DNA of 64,000 bases from Nordella sp. HKS 07 (GCF_011046735.1 NZ_CP049258.1:248001-312000), one strand, 5' to 3'. Positions 43,713 through 53,133 are shown, counted from the stretch's first letter. Notes: generated from the letters alone by a model not told the origin. Numbers and translations: made by a program.

Positions 43713-45443
43713 ATGAAACAGATACTTCGCATCTTTCTGTCGGCCGAAGGCGCCCGGCCCTGGGCGGTATTGCTGTGCCTGCTTCTGTCCGGCTTTGCCG
43801 AGGCGGTCAGTATTACCGCACTTTTGCCCACGATCCAGACGATTGCCAGTCAGGGAATTGAGTCCGGCGGCGGCTCACTGGCCATGTCCTTCATTCACAA
43901 TTTCATGTCGGCGCTGGGGATTACACCCAATCTTCCCAATCTCATTCTCGTCGTCTTGGTATTCTTCGCGCTGAAGACGATCCTGTCCTTCGTCGCCTTG
44001 TCTTACGCCGGCTATACGATCGCCCGCGTTTCCACCGGACTTCGACGGCGGCTGATCAAGGCATTGTTTGGCGCGCGCTGGAGCTTCTACACGCAATTGC
44101 AAGCCGGCCGCGTCGCCAACATCATGAGCGGAGATGCCGGCATCGCCGGCATGGCCTATTACGTCGCGGCCCAGATCATGGCCTTTTCCATCCAGGGCGT
44201 TATCTACACGATTGTCGCCCTGATGATCGACTGGAGGCTGGCCGTTCTCGGCCTGGTCGTCGGAGCAGCCATTGCCGGCTCGCTCGGCTGGCTGGTGACG
44301 ATCGCCAAGAAAGCCGGCTACAAGCGGGCCGACCGGACGTCCGAACTCACGACCTTCATCACCGACCTGATGAACAACATCAAGCCTTTGAAGACGATGG
44401 ACCGCTATGACGGCCTGGTCGGCGAGATGGGGCTTATCCTCAGGCGCTTGCGCAAGGCCCTGGTCACCCGGGAAGTCGCCCGTCAGGGACTCACTCAGGG
44501 CGGCGACCTGCTCATTACCTTGGCCCTTGGCATCGGTGTCTATCTCGCGGTGACCGTCGGCAACCTCTCACTGGCGGAGCTTGTCGTTCTCGCTGTCGTC
44601 TTCTCCCAGGTGATCAACATCACCAACAAGCTGCAGAAGCTCACGCAGCAGGCGGCGGAATTTGAAGGCGCCTATATCCGCACCGAGCAGCTCATCAACA
44701 GCGCGAATGCTCAGTGCGAAACGCACATCGGAACGCTCCCCCCTATCCTCGAGAAGGAATGCCGCTTCGAGAACGTCACCTTCGCTCATGCAAAGACACC
44801 GGTGGTCAGGAATGTCAGCTTCACCATCTCGAAGGGCTCCATAACCGTGCTGCAGGGGCAATCCGGCGCCGGCAAGACGACATTGATAGACCTGCTCACC
44901 GGCCTCCATACGCCCGATAAGGGATTGATTACGCTGGATGGCGTTTCGCTCGCGGACATCGACATGAAGCAGTGGCGGCAGTCGATCGGGTATGTGCCGC
45001 AGGAGCTCAGTCTGCTCCACACGACGATCAGGGAGAATATCGTCCTCGGCGACACCGGGATCAGCGACGCGGATCTGATGGAGGCGCTCGATCAGGCGGG
45101 GGCGCGCGATTTCATCATGGCGATGCCCAACGGCGTCGACACTGAAGTGGGGGTCATGGGCTCGAAGCTGTCGGGCGGCCAGCGCCAGCGCATTGCCTTG
45201 GCCCGCGCCTTGGTCGTCAAGCCGAAACTGCTCATCCTCGATGAGGTCACGAGCGCGCTTGATCCGGAATCCGAGCTGGCCATCTGCCAAAACATTTCGG
45301 CCTTGCGCGGCAAATACACCACGGTCGCGATCACCCATCGTCCGGCCTGGACGGAGGTGGCGACCGATCTCTACAAGGTCGAGCGTGGCGGCATGATCAA
45401 GACGACAGTATCCAGCACGACGAAAGAGGGCAGCGCCGCATGA
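43713..45443 (+). CDS. ABC exporter half-transporter (MsbA-like), possible lipid flippase
   Basis: 576 residues: an exporter-type transmembrane domain (about 1-320, six helices, first at 20-40) fused to an ATPase with Walker A GQSGAGKTT, Q-loop YVPQELSLLHTTIREN, signature LSGGQRQR and Walker B LLILDEVTSALD with ITHRP. It works as a homodimer in the inner membrane. Start is the ATG at 43713 (MKQILRIF). Its stop overlaps the start of the ceramide synthase candidate (ATGA at 45440), so a role in flipping a sphingolipid intermediate is attractive; this is inference from coupling. Confidence 0.88.
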   Translation: MKQILRIFLSAEGARPWAVLLCLLLSGFAEAVSITALLPTIQTIASQGIESGGGSLAMSFIHNFMSALGITPNLPNLILVVLVFFALKTILSFVALSYAGYTIARVSTGLRRRLIKALFGARWSFYTQLQAGRVANIMSGDAGIAGMAYYVAAQIMAFSIQGVIYTIVALMIDWRLAVLGLVVGAAIAGSLGWLVTIAKKAGYKRADRTSELTTFITDLMNNIKPLKTMDRYDGLVGEMGLILRRLRKALVTREVARQGLTQGGDLLITLALGIGVYLAVTVGNLSLAELVVLAVVFSQVINITNKLQKLTQQAAEFEGAYIRTEQLINSANAQCETHIGTLPPILEKECRFENVTFAHAKTPVVRNVSFTISKGSITVLQGQSGAGKTTLIDLLTGLHTPDKGLITLDGVSLADIDMKQWRQSIGYVPQELSLLHTTIRENIVLGDTGISDADLMEALDQAGARDFIMAMPNGVDTEVGVMGSKLSGGQRQRIALARALVVKPKLLILDEVTSALDPESELAICQNISALRGKYTTVAITHRPAWTEVATDLYKVERGGMIKTTVSSTTKEGSAA

Positions 45444-46576
45444 GCCTGAGGGTCGCGGAAGTCCGATCGGCGGCGGACAGGAAGGCGTTCCTGCGCGTCC
45501 CTCATCTGGTCTTCGCCGGCGATCCCAACTGGGTCGCCCCGCTCGATCTCGAGCGCCGGGAGCACCTCGACCCCAGAAAGAACCCTTATTTCCGGCACGC
45601 CGAAGCTCAGCTTTTCGTCGCCTATGACGGCGACAGGCCGGTCGGCAGGATCTCCGCTCAGCTTGATCGGCTACGCCTCGAGCACCATCGCGACGGCTAT
45701 GGACAATTCGGCTTCCTCGACGCCGTCGACGACGCTCGGGTCTTTGCAGCACTTCTCGGAACCGCTGAGGATTGGCTCCGCAAGAGAGACCTGAAGGCCA
45801 CGCATGGCCCGTTCAGTTTCTCGATCAATGACGAGATGGGACTTCTGATCAAGGGCTTCGACACGCCGCCTTCGATGATGATGGGGCATGCTTTGCCCTA
45901 TTATGCGCGCCATCTCGAATCGCAAGGCTATGTCAAAGCCAAGGACGTCTTGGCCTATGATTATGAAGAAGCTCAGCCTATGCCCGAAATGCTGCGGGCC
46001 TTGCTCGAAAAGGTCAAGGCGCGCGGCAATCTTGTGATCAGGCCTCTGAGCAAGAAGAACCTTGATCGCGACCTCGCCATCATCATCGACATCTTCAATG
46101 ATGCCTGGTCGGAAAACTGGGGCTTCGTACCGATGACGCACGAGGAGATCGTAGCACTCGGCAAGAATTTGAAGATGCTTGTGAACGAAGAGTACATTTC
46201 GATCGCGAGCTACAAGGATGAGCCGGCCGCCATGGCCATCACCCTTCCCAACCTCAACGACTGGATCAAGGATCTGAACGGCAGGCTTCTGCCGTTGGGT
46301 TGGGCGAAGCTCGCCTGGCGGCTGATGATGACGCCGCCACAATCCGTACGCATGCCGCTGATGGGAGTTCGCCGCCGATATCATAGGACGACACTCGGCT
46401 CGGCGCTGACGCTTGCTGTCGTCGACAGCGTCAGAGCCTATCATATCAGCCGCGGCACCGTCCGCGCCGAGTTCTCCTGGGTATTGGAGGAAAACCTGCC
46501 CATGCGGCGCATTATCGAGTCGAATGGCGGCACGGCCTACAAGACCTATCGCATCTACGAGAAGAGCCTGACGTGA
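45440..46576 (+). CDS. cerS: GNAT-fold protein, candidate bacterial ceramide synthase
   Basis: 378 residues with two GNAT-like halves. N-terminal pattern FLRVPHLVFAGDPNWVAPLDLERREHLDP and GRISAQLD; C-terminal acyltransferase-like block RAEFSWVLEENLPMRRII. Relatives are often annotated as hypothetical or dATP pyrophosphohydrolase-like. From memory, the Caulobacter crescentus protein with this architecture is the bacterial ceramide synthase, which N-acylates 3-oxosphinganine. The spt, ACP, reductase and ligase genes within 12-16 kb support that. It overlaps the ABC exporter and the next nucleotidyltransferase gene by 4 nt each. Family assignment good, enzyme assignment inferred. Confidence 0.78.
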   Translation: MSLRVAEVRSAADRKAFLRVPHLVFAGDPNWVAPLDLERREHLDPRKNPYFRHAEAQLFVAYDGDRPVGRISAQLDRLRLEHHRDGYGQFGFLDAVDDARVFAALLGTAEDWLRKRDLKATHGPFSFSINDEMGLLIKGFDTPPSMMMGHALPYYARHLESQGYVKAKDVLAYDYEEAQPMPEMLRALLEKVKARGNLVIRPLSKKNLDRDLAIIIDIFNDAWSENWGFVPMTHEEIVALGKNLKMLVNEEYISIASYKDEPAAMAITLPNLNDWIKDLNGRLLPLGWAKLAWRLMMTPPQSVRMPLMGVRRRYHRTTLGSALTLAVVDSVRAYHISRGTVRAEFSWVLEENLPMRRIIESNGGTAYKTYRIYEKSLT

Positions 46577-47364
46577 CGGCGGCCGCCTGGAATGTCGTTG
46601 TCCTCGCCGCCGGCCGCGGACCGGACGATCCGATGGCGAAGGCCTATCGGGTCACGCACAAATGCCTGGTCGAGGTGGGTGGGGAAAAGATGCTTGCGCG
46701 TGTGGTGCGAACGCTCGACGCGCACCCCGCGGTCAAGTCGATCGGTGTCGTGATTGAAACGCGCGAGTTGCTCGTGGAAGCCTTGGGCCCGCTTGCCGGC
46801 AAAGTGAGTTTCTTGTCGCCGCAGGAGAGTGCCGCGCGCTCGGCGCTCGCCGCGGTAAAAGGCGATCCGCAGTTCCCCTGGCTCATCACCACCGGCGATC
46901 ACCCCCTCCTGACCACCGACATGCTGGATTATTTCTTCACCGAGGCCGCGGGTTATGATGCCGACCTCTCGGCGGGGCTCGCCAGCGCCGAAACCATACT
47001 GGCGCGTTTTCCGGAGGCGAAGCGGACGTTCCTGAAATTCGGTCGCGATCGCGTTTCCGGCTGCAATCTCTTCGCCTTGACGTCGGATCGCGCCCTCGCG
47101 GCCCTCGCCTTCTGGCATGATCTCGAGAAGAACAGGAAGAAGCCCTGGCGTCTAATCGGCGCCTTTGGGCCAGTGGCGTTGCTGCGTTTCGCGACCGGCA
47201 TGCTGACGCTGGAAAGCGCCTTCGCGCTCGCCTCGCGGCGCTTGCGCCTCACTGCAAGGCCCGTGCTGATGCCCTTCGCGGAAGCGGCCGTCGATGTCGA
47301 CAAGCCGGAAGACAAGGAACTCGCCGAGAAGATTCTCGCCGAAAGACGCGCCTTACCAGCCTGA
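46573..47364 (+). CDS. MobA-like nucleotidyltransferase
   Basis: A 263-residue GT-A-fold NTP transferase: VVVLAAGRGPDDPMAKAY near the N-terminus followed by THKCLVEVGGEKML, then TGDHPLLT (metal-binding D). Instead of the usual G-x-G-x-R-x4-PK pattern it has a spaced G-R-G...K..K form typical of the MobA-like_NTP_transf_3 group. The start is GTG 46573, overlapping the ceramide synthase stop (GTGA). It probably activates a small phosphorylated alcohol or sugar for a lipid head group. Its last 12 bases overlap the convergent nucleotidyltransferase gene. Confidence 0.82.
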   Translation: MTAAAWNVVVLAAGRGPDDPMAKAYRVTHKCLVEVGGEKMLARVVRTLDAHPAVKSIGVVIETRELLVEALGPLAGKVSFLSPQESAARSALAAVKGDPQFPWLITTGDHPLLTTDMLDYFFTEAAGYDADLSAGLASAETILARFPEAKRTFLKFGRDRVSGCNLFALTSDRALAALAFWHDLEKNRKKPWRLIGAFGPVALLRFATGMLTLESAFALASRRLRLTARPVLMPFAEAAVDVDKPEDKELAEKILAERRALPA

Positions 47365-48081
47365 TACGAGCTGGCGCGCCTGTTGCAGATCCACCGGGAA
47401 ATCCACTTCGCACCATTGCACCCCGTCGAGGGCCACGGTCGCGATCGGGATGCGCTTGGCAAGCATGCCGACCGCCGCCGGGAACCATTGCTTAAGGCCC
47501 GACGGCTCGCGCATGGCGCCGTCCAGGGTCTCGACATAGGCTTTCGCGCCATCACCACGAAAGATGTAGAAGCCGATGGCCTCGGCATTGACGGTTTCGG
47601 CCGGCAAAGTCTTGCCGATCTCGGTCAGCCGGTCGCCATCCATCATGACCTTCATGTCGTCGGCGTCATAGGCGGGCTTATGATTGATGGCGACCGTCAC
47701 CGGTGCCGGGGGCGCCGCCAGCAGGATCTTGACCAGATCCGCCTTGAACAGGTTGTCGCCATTGACCTGAATGAACTCGCCCTTCATTTCCTGACGCGCC
47801 ATCCAGCAGCTTGCGAGATTGTCGGCCACGCTGAAGAACGGATTGAATATGGTCTTGATCTTGATCCGTTTGTCGTGTGCGATGCGCGCCAGCGCTTCTT
47901 CCATGCGCGACGCCGCGTAACCGGTGACAACGGCGAATTCGCTGACGCCGCACGCGACAAAGGCATCGATCTGTCGGCCGATGAGCGACCGCCCGCCGAT
48001 ATCCAGGAGAGCCTTGGGGACTTCGGCGGTCAAAGGCAGGAGTCGCTTCCCCTGCCCGGCGCCAAGAATGATAACTTTCAC
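47353..48081 (-). CDS. NDP-sugar/phosphocholine-cytidylyltransferase-like nucleotidyltransferase
   Basis: A 242-residue enzyme with a canonical signature VIILGAGQGKRLLPLTAEVPKAL, NGDNLF (metal aspartates) and EIGKTL. The length and the DNLASCWMA region resemble LicC-type CTP:phosphocholine cytidylyltransferases and inositol-1-phosphate cytidylyltransferases. It is transcribed against the ceramide synthase run but divergently from the phosphoesterase. It could make the CDP-alcohol or CDP-polyol used by a CDP-alcohol transferase (compare 51934). Substrate unproven. Confidence 0.82.
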   Translation of the reverse strand: MKVIILGAGQGKRLLPLTAEVPKALLDIGGRSLIGRQIDAFVACGVSEFAVVTGYAASRMEEALARIAHDKRIKIKTIFNPFFSVADNLASCWMARQEMKGEFIQVNGDNLFKADLVKILLAAPPAPVTVAINHKPAYDADDMKVMMDGDRLTEIGKTLPAETVNAEAIGFYIFRGDGAKAYVETLDGAMREPSGLKQWFPAAVGMLAKRIPIATVALDGVQWCEVDFPVDLQQARQLVSGW

Positions 48082-48232
48082 GATGTTCGAACTCGCTGAT
48101 CACCCCCGCTTTCGAGCCGATTTCCTATCCGGGCCGAATCAAAAAGGTTCGACCCGCTGCGGAAAGGCTCTATGAACGGCAAATCTCAATCGCACCCGAT
48201 TCGACGGAAGTCAACGAAACTGTCCAGGCTCC

Positions 48233-49150
48233 ATGTTCACGCTTGCCCATCTCTCCGACGTTCATATCGGGCCACTGCCCAAAGCGGAATCATGGCGCGA
48301 CTATCTGGGCAAGCGGACGCTGGGCAAGCTCAGCTGGCATCGCCGCCGGCGGTTCCTGCACGATCCGGTGATCGCCAGCGCCATGATCGCCGATATCCGG
48401 GCGCACGCCCCCGATCATGTCGCCTTGACCGGCGATCTCATCAATATCGCGCTGAAGCAGGAGTTCATCGAGGCGGCACTATGGCTCAAGGCCTTCGGCC
48501 CGCCTGACTGGATCACCGTGGTGCCCGGCAACCACGACGCCTATCGCCCGTTCCCGTGGGCAGAAGGTGCCGGCCTGTGGGCCGACTATATGACGGGCGA
48601 CATCAGGCTGCCGGGCGCGGCACGCGCCGCCCCGGGGGCCGAGCAGGTCTTTCCCTTTGTGCGCCAGCGCCGGAACATCGCCTTGATCGGCCTGTCCAGC
48701 GCGGTTCCGCAATCACTGTTCCGGGCCGGCGGACGTCTGGGCGCCGATCAGCGCAGCGAGCTCGCCGCCACCCTGGAGGATCTGCGCCAGCGTGGCTTCT
48801 ACCGGGTCGTGCTGATCCACCACCCGCCGGTGCCCGGCCTCACCCCCAGACGCCGCGCCCTCGACGACGATCAGGAATTGAAGCAGGTGCTGGAGGACCA
48901 GGGCACCGATCTTGTCCTTTATGGCCACAATCATCGCCATGGCCGGAGCTCGCTGCAGACCCGCTTTGGCGCGGCCCATATTGTCGGGGCGCCGTCCGCC
49001 ACCTCTCCGGGACATGGCACCTATGATGCCGCCGCTTGGTACCTATATAAGATCCGCCGCCAGGAGGGGGCCTGGTCGACCACGGTGAATATCCGCAGCT
49101 GGGACGGCCGGAAGGGCGCCTTTGTAGCCCACAGCAGTTTTACCCTGTAG
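48233..49150 (+). CDS. Calcineurin-like metallophosphoesterase
   Basis: 305 residues with the five metal motifs: HLSDVHIG, GDLINI, GNHD, HHPP and GHNH. No signal peptide, so cytoplasmic. Family members cleave phosphomonoesters, phosphodiesters or nucleotide-linked lipids (for example LpxH-like UDP-lipid hydrolases), so a phosphatase or pyrophosphatase step in lipid head-group synthesis is plausible given the neighbours. It precedes the HIT gene by 37 nt containing a small AAGGA/TCCTT hairpin. Confidence 0.9.
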   Translation: MFTLAHLSDVHIGPLPKAESWRDYLGKRTLGKLSWHRRRRFLHDPVIASAMIADIRAHAPDHVALTGDLINIALKQEFIEAALWLKAFGPPDWITVVPGNHDAYRPFPWAEGAGLWADYMTGDIRLPGAARAAPGAEQVFPFVRQRRNIALIGLSSAVPQSLFRAGGRLGADQRSELAATLEDLRQRGFYRVVLIHHPPVPGLTPRRRALDDDQELKQVLEDQGTDLVLYGHNHRHGRSSLQTRFGAAHIVGAPSATSPGHGTYDAAAWYLYKIRRQEGAWSTTVNIRSWDGRKGAFVAHSSFTL

Positions 49151-49187
49151 AAGGACGGCAATATCCTTCTCAAAATTACGCTAGGGC

Positions 49188-49637
49188 ATGTTACAAATTA
49201 TGTCGAATGCCACGCTCGTCAAATTTGGCCTTCCCGCGACCCTGATCGCGGACTACAAGCACTGGACTGTTATGCTGCGTCCGGCGCAGGTCACTTTGGG
49301 ATCCCTCATATTGGGAGCAAAGGGAGAGTGGATGGCGTTCTCCCAAATTCCGCCTGAGGCATTTGCGGAATTGGCCCACGTAACCCGTTGTCTCGAGACC
49401 GGCCTCAAGAATTTCAATGCCTATGACAAGATCAATTACCTGATGCTTATGATGGTCGACCCGCACGTCCACTTCCATGTCATTCCCCGCTACGCCACGC
49501 CGCGGCGTTTCGAGGATCTGGAATTTCCAGATGTTGCCTGGCCGGGCCAGCCCAACATGGCCGGGGCAACCACCTTGCCGCCCGAGACCCAGATGCGTCT
49601 GCGCGACGCGGTGCGCCAGCACTGGCCGAGAGACTGA
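49188..49637 (+). CDS. HIT-family protein
   Basis: A 149-residue histidine-triad protein with the motif HVHFHVIP around residue 95, acting on nucleotide phosphoramidates, adenylates or CDP-type substrates. The first of two nearby ATG codons (49188) has an AGGGC upstream; 49200 is the alternative. It lies 6 nt before lptF and so leads, or joins, the lptF-lptG-transferase-kinase-cytidylyltransferase transcript. Possibly hydrolyses a nucleotide side product of that pathway; inference only. Confidence 0.88.
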   Translation: MLQIMSNATLVKFGLPATLIADYKHWTVMLRPAQVTLGSLILGAKGEWMAFSQIPPEAFAELAHVTRCLETGLKNFNAYDKINYLMLMMVDPHVHFHVIPRYATPRRFEDLEFPDVAWPGQPNMAGATTLPPETQMRLRDAVRQHWPRD

Positions 49638-49643
49638 TCCGTC

Positions 49644-50864
49644 GTGTTTCGCATCGTAGACCGCTATGTCCTGCGCCAGCTCGCCAAGCCGCTGATCACT
49701 TCGGTTATCATCGGTCTGCTCGTGCTTCTGGCCGAGCGGATGGTGCGACTGCTCGACACGACGCTCGGTAAGAAGAATTCCATCGGCGTCGTCTTCGAGA
49801 TGCTCGCCTATCTGGTGCCGCACTATCTGGGCGTGGCTTTGCCCGCCGCCTTGTTCCTCGGTCTTCTGTTCAGCTTCAACAAGATGTCGCGCGACAGTGA
49901 GATCGATGCCTTTCTGGCTTCGGGAATCGGGCTGCATCGCATTGCCCAGCCGGTGGCGATCCTGTCACTCATATTGGCTGCTCTTTCCGTCCTGATCGTC
50001 GGCTGGCTGCAGCCGCATACCCGCTACGCCTATCGCGCCGTCCTTTTCGACGTGAAGAATGTCGACGTCTTCTACCTCGCCGAGGAAGGCATCTTCATGC
50101 AGGCCGGGACCCGCACCTTCATCCTCGACAAGCTCAATCGCTCCGCCGGGACTTTCGAGCGCATCTTCCTCTTCGACAATCGCGGCAATCGCGGAATTGA
50201 GACGGTGACCGCCTCGAATGGCCGGCTGATCGAGAATACCGACACGCGCTTGCCAGTTCTGCGCCTTGAGAACGGCCACCGCCTGCAGATCGACCGCATG
50301 CCGAACCTCGCCCCCGATCAGCCGCCACCCAACTCGACCGTCAGCAACTTCGAGGCCGCCGACACGCCGCTCGGACAAGTGGCGGACAAGACATTTCGGC
50401 CGCGCGGCAATGATGAACGGGAGTTGACGCTTCCGGAGCTGATCGCGCTTCAGGGCAATCCGCCCCCGGGTGCCGAACCTGATCAGATGCGAGCCGAGCT
50501 GCACAAGCGATTCATCGCGATGCTGACCATGCCGATGCTGCCCTTCCTGGCCGTGCCTTTCGCGCTCGGCCGACGCCGCAACCAGCGGACCTACCGGTTC
50601 GGCGTGGCGCTCATCCTGCTCGTTGCGTTGCACGAGGTCATCGAGCAAGGCGCCATCGCGACGCGCTCGAACGGCGCTTCGCCCTGGCTAACAATGTGGC
50701 TGCCCTTCCTGGCCGTCACGGCCTTTGCCGCTTGGCGATTCTGGTCGGTGAGCTTCGCGCTGCAGCCCGATCAGCTCGACCGCCTCATCGACCGGTTCGC
50801 CACCCTGATAAGGCGCTTCTTCAGCAGCGTGCGAACGCTTTTCTCGCGCGGAGAGGCGGTATGA
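49644..50864 (+). CDS. lptF: LptF-family permease
   Basis: 406 residues with the YjgP/YjgQ pattern: N-terminal IVDRYVLRQLAKPLI, TM1 about 16-36, TM2 and TM3 about 55-120, a beta-jellyroll periplasmic domain about 125-305, then three more helices. LptF and LptG form the membrane part of the lipopolysaccharide extractor. The GTG start follows the HIT gene by 6 nt; the stop overlaps lptG (ATGA). The surroundings (CDP-alcohol transferase, lipid kinase) are unusual for the LPS-export pair, suggesting a sphingolipid-dedicated paralogue. Confidence 0.9.
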   Translation: MFRIVDRYVLRQLAKPLITSVIIGLLVLLAERMVRLLDTTLGKKNSIGVVFEMLAYLVPHYLGVALPAALFLGLLFSFNKMSRDSEIDAFLASGIGLHRIAQPVAILSLILAALSVLIVGWLQPHTRYAYRAVLFDVKNVDVFYLAEEGIFMQAGTRTFILDKLNRSAGTFERIFLFDNRGNRGIETVTASNGRLIENTDTRLPVLRLENGHRLQIDRMPNLAPDQPPPNSTVSNFEAADTPLGQVADKTFRPRGNDERELTLPELIALQGNPPPGAEPDQMRAELHKRFIAMLTMPMLPFLAVPFALGRRRNQRTYRFGVALILLVALHEVIEQGAIATRSNGASPWLTMWLPFLAVTAFAAWRFWSVSFALQPDQLDRLIDRFATLIRRFFSSVRTLFSRGEAV

Positions 50865-51937
50865 ACATAATCGGCTGGATGCTCACGCGTATGGTTCTCA
50901 TACGCTTCGTCTTCATTCTCTTCGGCATTTCGATCTTTGTCATAACCCTCGACATCGTCGCTTATTCGAAGGAGATCCTGGCCATCGGCGATGGCGGTCT
51001 GCAAGCGGTCTTCACCTATGTCCTGATGCGGTCCCCCGGCACGCTCTCGACCTTTCTGCCAATCAGCGTGCTGATCGCGATGCTCCTGGTCCTCATCGAG
51101 CTGAGCTACCGCAACGAATTGCCGGCGATCTGGTCGTCCGGCATCTCGCCCTTCCGTATCATGATGATGCTGATGCCCTTCGCCATCATGGCCGGCGGAT
51201 TGCATTTCCTTCTCAACGACCAGGCCGTGCCGCGCGCCGCGCCCACGCTGCGCCTGTGGGGCATCGGCGACTATGACGAGAAGAAGCTGAAGGTCGGCGG
51301 CGAAAGTGATCCGATCTGGATGCGTGCCGGCCGCGACATTCTCAGGGCCGGCAGCGCCAATCCGCAGGCGACCGAGCTCGATGACGTCATCATCTTCCGC
51401 CGCGACGAGGCGGGACTCCTGCGTGAGCAGATCATGGCGAAGCATGCCGTGCTCAACCAGGATCGCTGGCATCTGTCGAACGTGCTCGTCTATTACCGCG
51501 AGAATCTTCCGCCCAATCGCCTCGATCAGATGATCTATTCGGGCTCTTTTCGCCCGGCTGCCGCCGGCGCGCGCTCAGGCGATCCCGAAGAGATGAGCAT
51601 GAGCGATCTGAGCTATTTCGTCGAGAATTCAGGCTTCGGCATCAGACCGGCCTGGGTCTATCAGACCTGGTGGCACAAGCGGCTTACGCTGTTCGTCACC
51701 GCCTTCGCTATGGTCGCCTTGTGCATTCCTCTCGCCGCCCGCTTCCGCCGCGGCGGTGGCATCGGGGTGATGTTCGCCGTCGGCATCGGCCTCGGCTTCC
51801 TCTTCTTTATCACCGACGGCATTGCCCTCACTATGGGCGAACTGGGCTTTGTGACCCCCTGGTTCGCTGCCTGGGCTCCGATCCTGGGCCTATCGGCGAT
51901 CGCCGGCTTCATAACCTTCCGCACTGAGCGCCTATGA
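50861..51937 (+). CDS. lptG: LptG-family permease
   Basis: 358 residues of the same YjgP/YjgQ fold as LptF: first helix around 12-34, LMRSPGTLSTFLPISVLIAMLL, a periplasmic jellyroll domain in the middle and three C-terminal helices. It is coupled to lptF (ATGA at 50861) and to the CDP-alcohol transferase (ATGA at 51934). In Escherichia coli LptFG works with LptB and LptC; neither is in this window. That it extracts LPS, a phospho-ceramide, or both cannot be told from sequence. Confidence 0.9.
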   Translation: MNIIGWMLTRMVLIRFVFILFGISIFVITLDIVAYSKEILAIGDGGLQAVFTYVLMRSPGTLSTFLPISVLIAMLLVLIELSYRNELPAIWSSGISPFRIMMMLMPFAIMAGGLHFLLNDQAVPRAAPTLRLWGIGDYDEKKLKVGGESDPIWMRAGRDILRAGSANPQATELDDVIIFRRDEAGLLREQIMAKHAVLNQDRWHLSNVLVYYRENLPPNRLDQMIYSGSFRPAAAGARSGDPEEMSMSDLSYFVENSGFGIRPAWVYQTWWHKRLTLFVTAFAMVALCIPLAARFRRGGGIGVMFAVGIGLGFLFFITDGIALTMGELGFVTPWFAAWAPILGLSAIAGFITFRTERL

Positions 51938-53133
51938 CCGTGGAACACGTGACAATGAACGCCGCTCCAGACCGACCGGCATCAGGGCAGGCTGCAAGCC
52001 CGGTGCTTTGCTTCGTGGGCTCGAGCGATATCCGCCTATGGTCCTTGACGCCGGTCGAGCGCCTTCGCCGCCAGTTCGCCCGTGAGGGCGTGCGGCAGGA
52101 GATTTCCTTCGCCCAAGCCGGACGGCACAACGGACCGGTGATCTACATCCGCGCCGACGCGGTGCTGGACCAGCCTCTGATCCCTATCCTCGTCACAAGG
52201 CCCAATGTGCTGATCATCGGCAGCACCGGCCAAGCCTCAACGGCGCTGGCGGTCCAGGCTCCAGGCCATCATGGCCATGCGATCGCCGAGATATTGCTGG
52301 AGGGTATCGAGCCGGCGTCCGGTCTGCAGCTCCTCGCGCGCACGCCCGACCAGCTCGATGCCAAATTCTGGAAGGCCCTGCGCAAGCGTGAGACGCCCTA
52401 TGCCTTCCGCCTGACGGCCGACAACCAGCCGGATGTCGAATGGCGGATGTTCATGGGCACTTACAAGGGCGCCACCGATCTGGTGACCAAGCATGTCTGG
52501 CCGCGGCCCGCTTTCGCGGTCACGCGGTGGCTGGCGCCGCGCGGCATCACGCCCAACATGGTGACGCTGGTGGGCGCGGTCATGGTCTTCCTGGCTTTCT
52601 GGTTGTTCATGCAGGGCCAGTATGCCTTGGGCCTTGCAGCGGCTTGGCTCATGACCTTCCTCGACACGGTCGACGGCAAGCTCGCCCGCACGACGCTGAC
52701 CTCGAGCAAATGGGGCGACGTTTTCGATCACGGCCTCGACCTCATCCACCCACCCTTCTGGTATGTCGCCTGGGGCATAGGGCTCGCTCATTCCGGCCAT
52801 CCCCTCGATGCAACGACACTCTGGACCGTCATCGCGGCTATTCTCGGCGGCTATGTCTTGCAGCGGATCATGGAAGGCATATCCATCAAGTGGCTTGGAC
52901 TCGAGATCCATATCTGGCGCAAGATCGACACGGTGTTTCGCCAGATCACCGCACGCCGCAATCCCAATCTCGTGATCCTGACGGCCTTCACTCTGGGGGG
53001 CCGCCCCGACTGGGGGCTCATCGCGGTTGCGTGGTGGACGGTGATCTGTCTCGTGCTGCACGGGCTGCAACTCGCGCAGGGCCTGGCCGCTAGGCGCGCC
53101 GGACCGCTCGAATCCTGGATGGCGAAGAGCTGA
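51934..53133 (+). CDS. CDP-alcohol phosphatidyltransferase with N-terminal nucleotidyltransferase-like domain
   Basis: 399 residues. The catalytic motif is complete: D244-x2-D247-G248-x2-A251-R252-x8-G261-x3-D265-x3-D269, in a C-terminal domain of about six helices starting near 205. The N-terminal about 180 residues resemble a nucleotidyltransferase fold without a nucleotide signature, as in the bifunctional inositol-phosphate cytidylyltransferase/phosphotransferase family. It overlaps lptG by 4 nt and the lipid kinase by 1 nt. Likely forms a phosphodiester between ceramide-phosphate and a head-group alcohol. Gene order matches the Caulobacter ceramide phosphoglycerate genes as I recall them. 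Confidence 0.85.
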   Translation: MTVEHVTMNAAPDRPASGQAASPVLCFVGSSDIRLWSLTPVERLRRQFAREGVRQEISFAQAGRHNGPVIYIRADAVLDQPLIPILVTRPNVLIIGSTGQASTALAVQAPGHHGHAIAEILLEGIEPASGLQLLARTPDQLDAKFWKALRKRETPYAFRLTADNQPDVEWRMFMGTYKGATDLVTKHVWPRPAFAVTRWLAPRGITPNMVTLVGAVMVFLAFWLFMQGQYALGLAAAWLMTFLDTVDGKLARTTLTSSKWGDVFDHGLDLIHPPFWYVAWGIGLAHSGHPLDATTLWTVIAAILGGYVLQRIMEGISIKWLGLEIHIWRKIDTVFRQITARRNPNLVILTAFTLGGRPDWGLIAVAWWTVICLVLHGLQLAQGLAARRAGPLESWMAKS

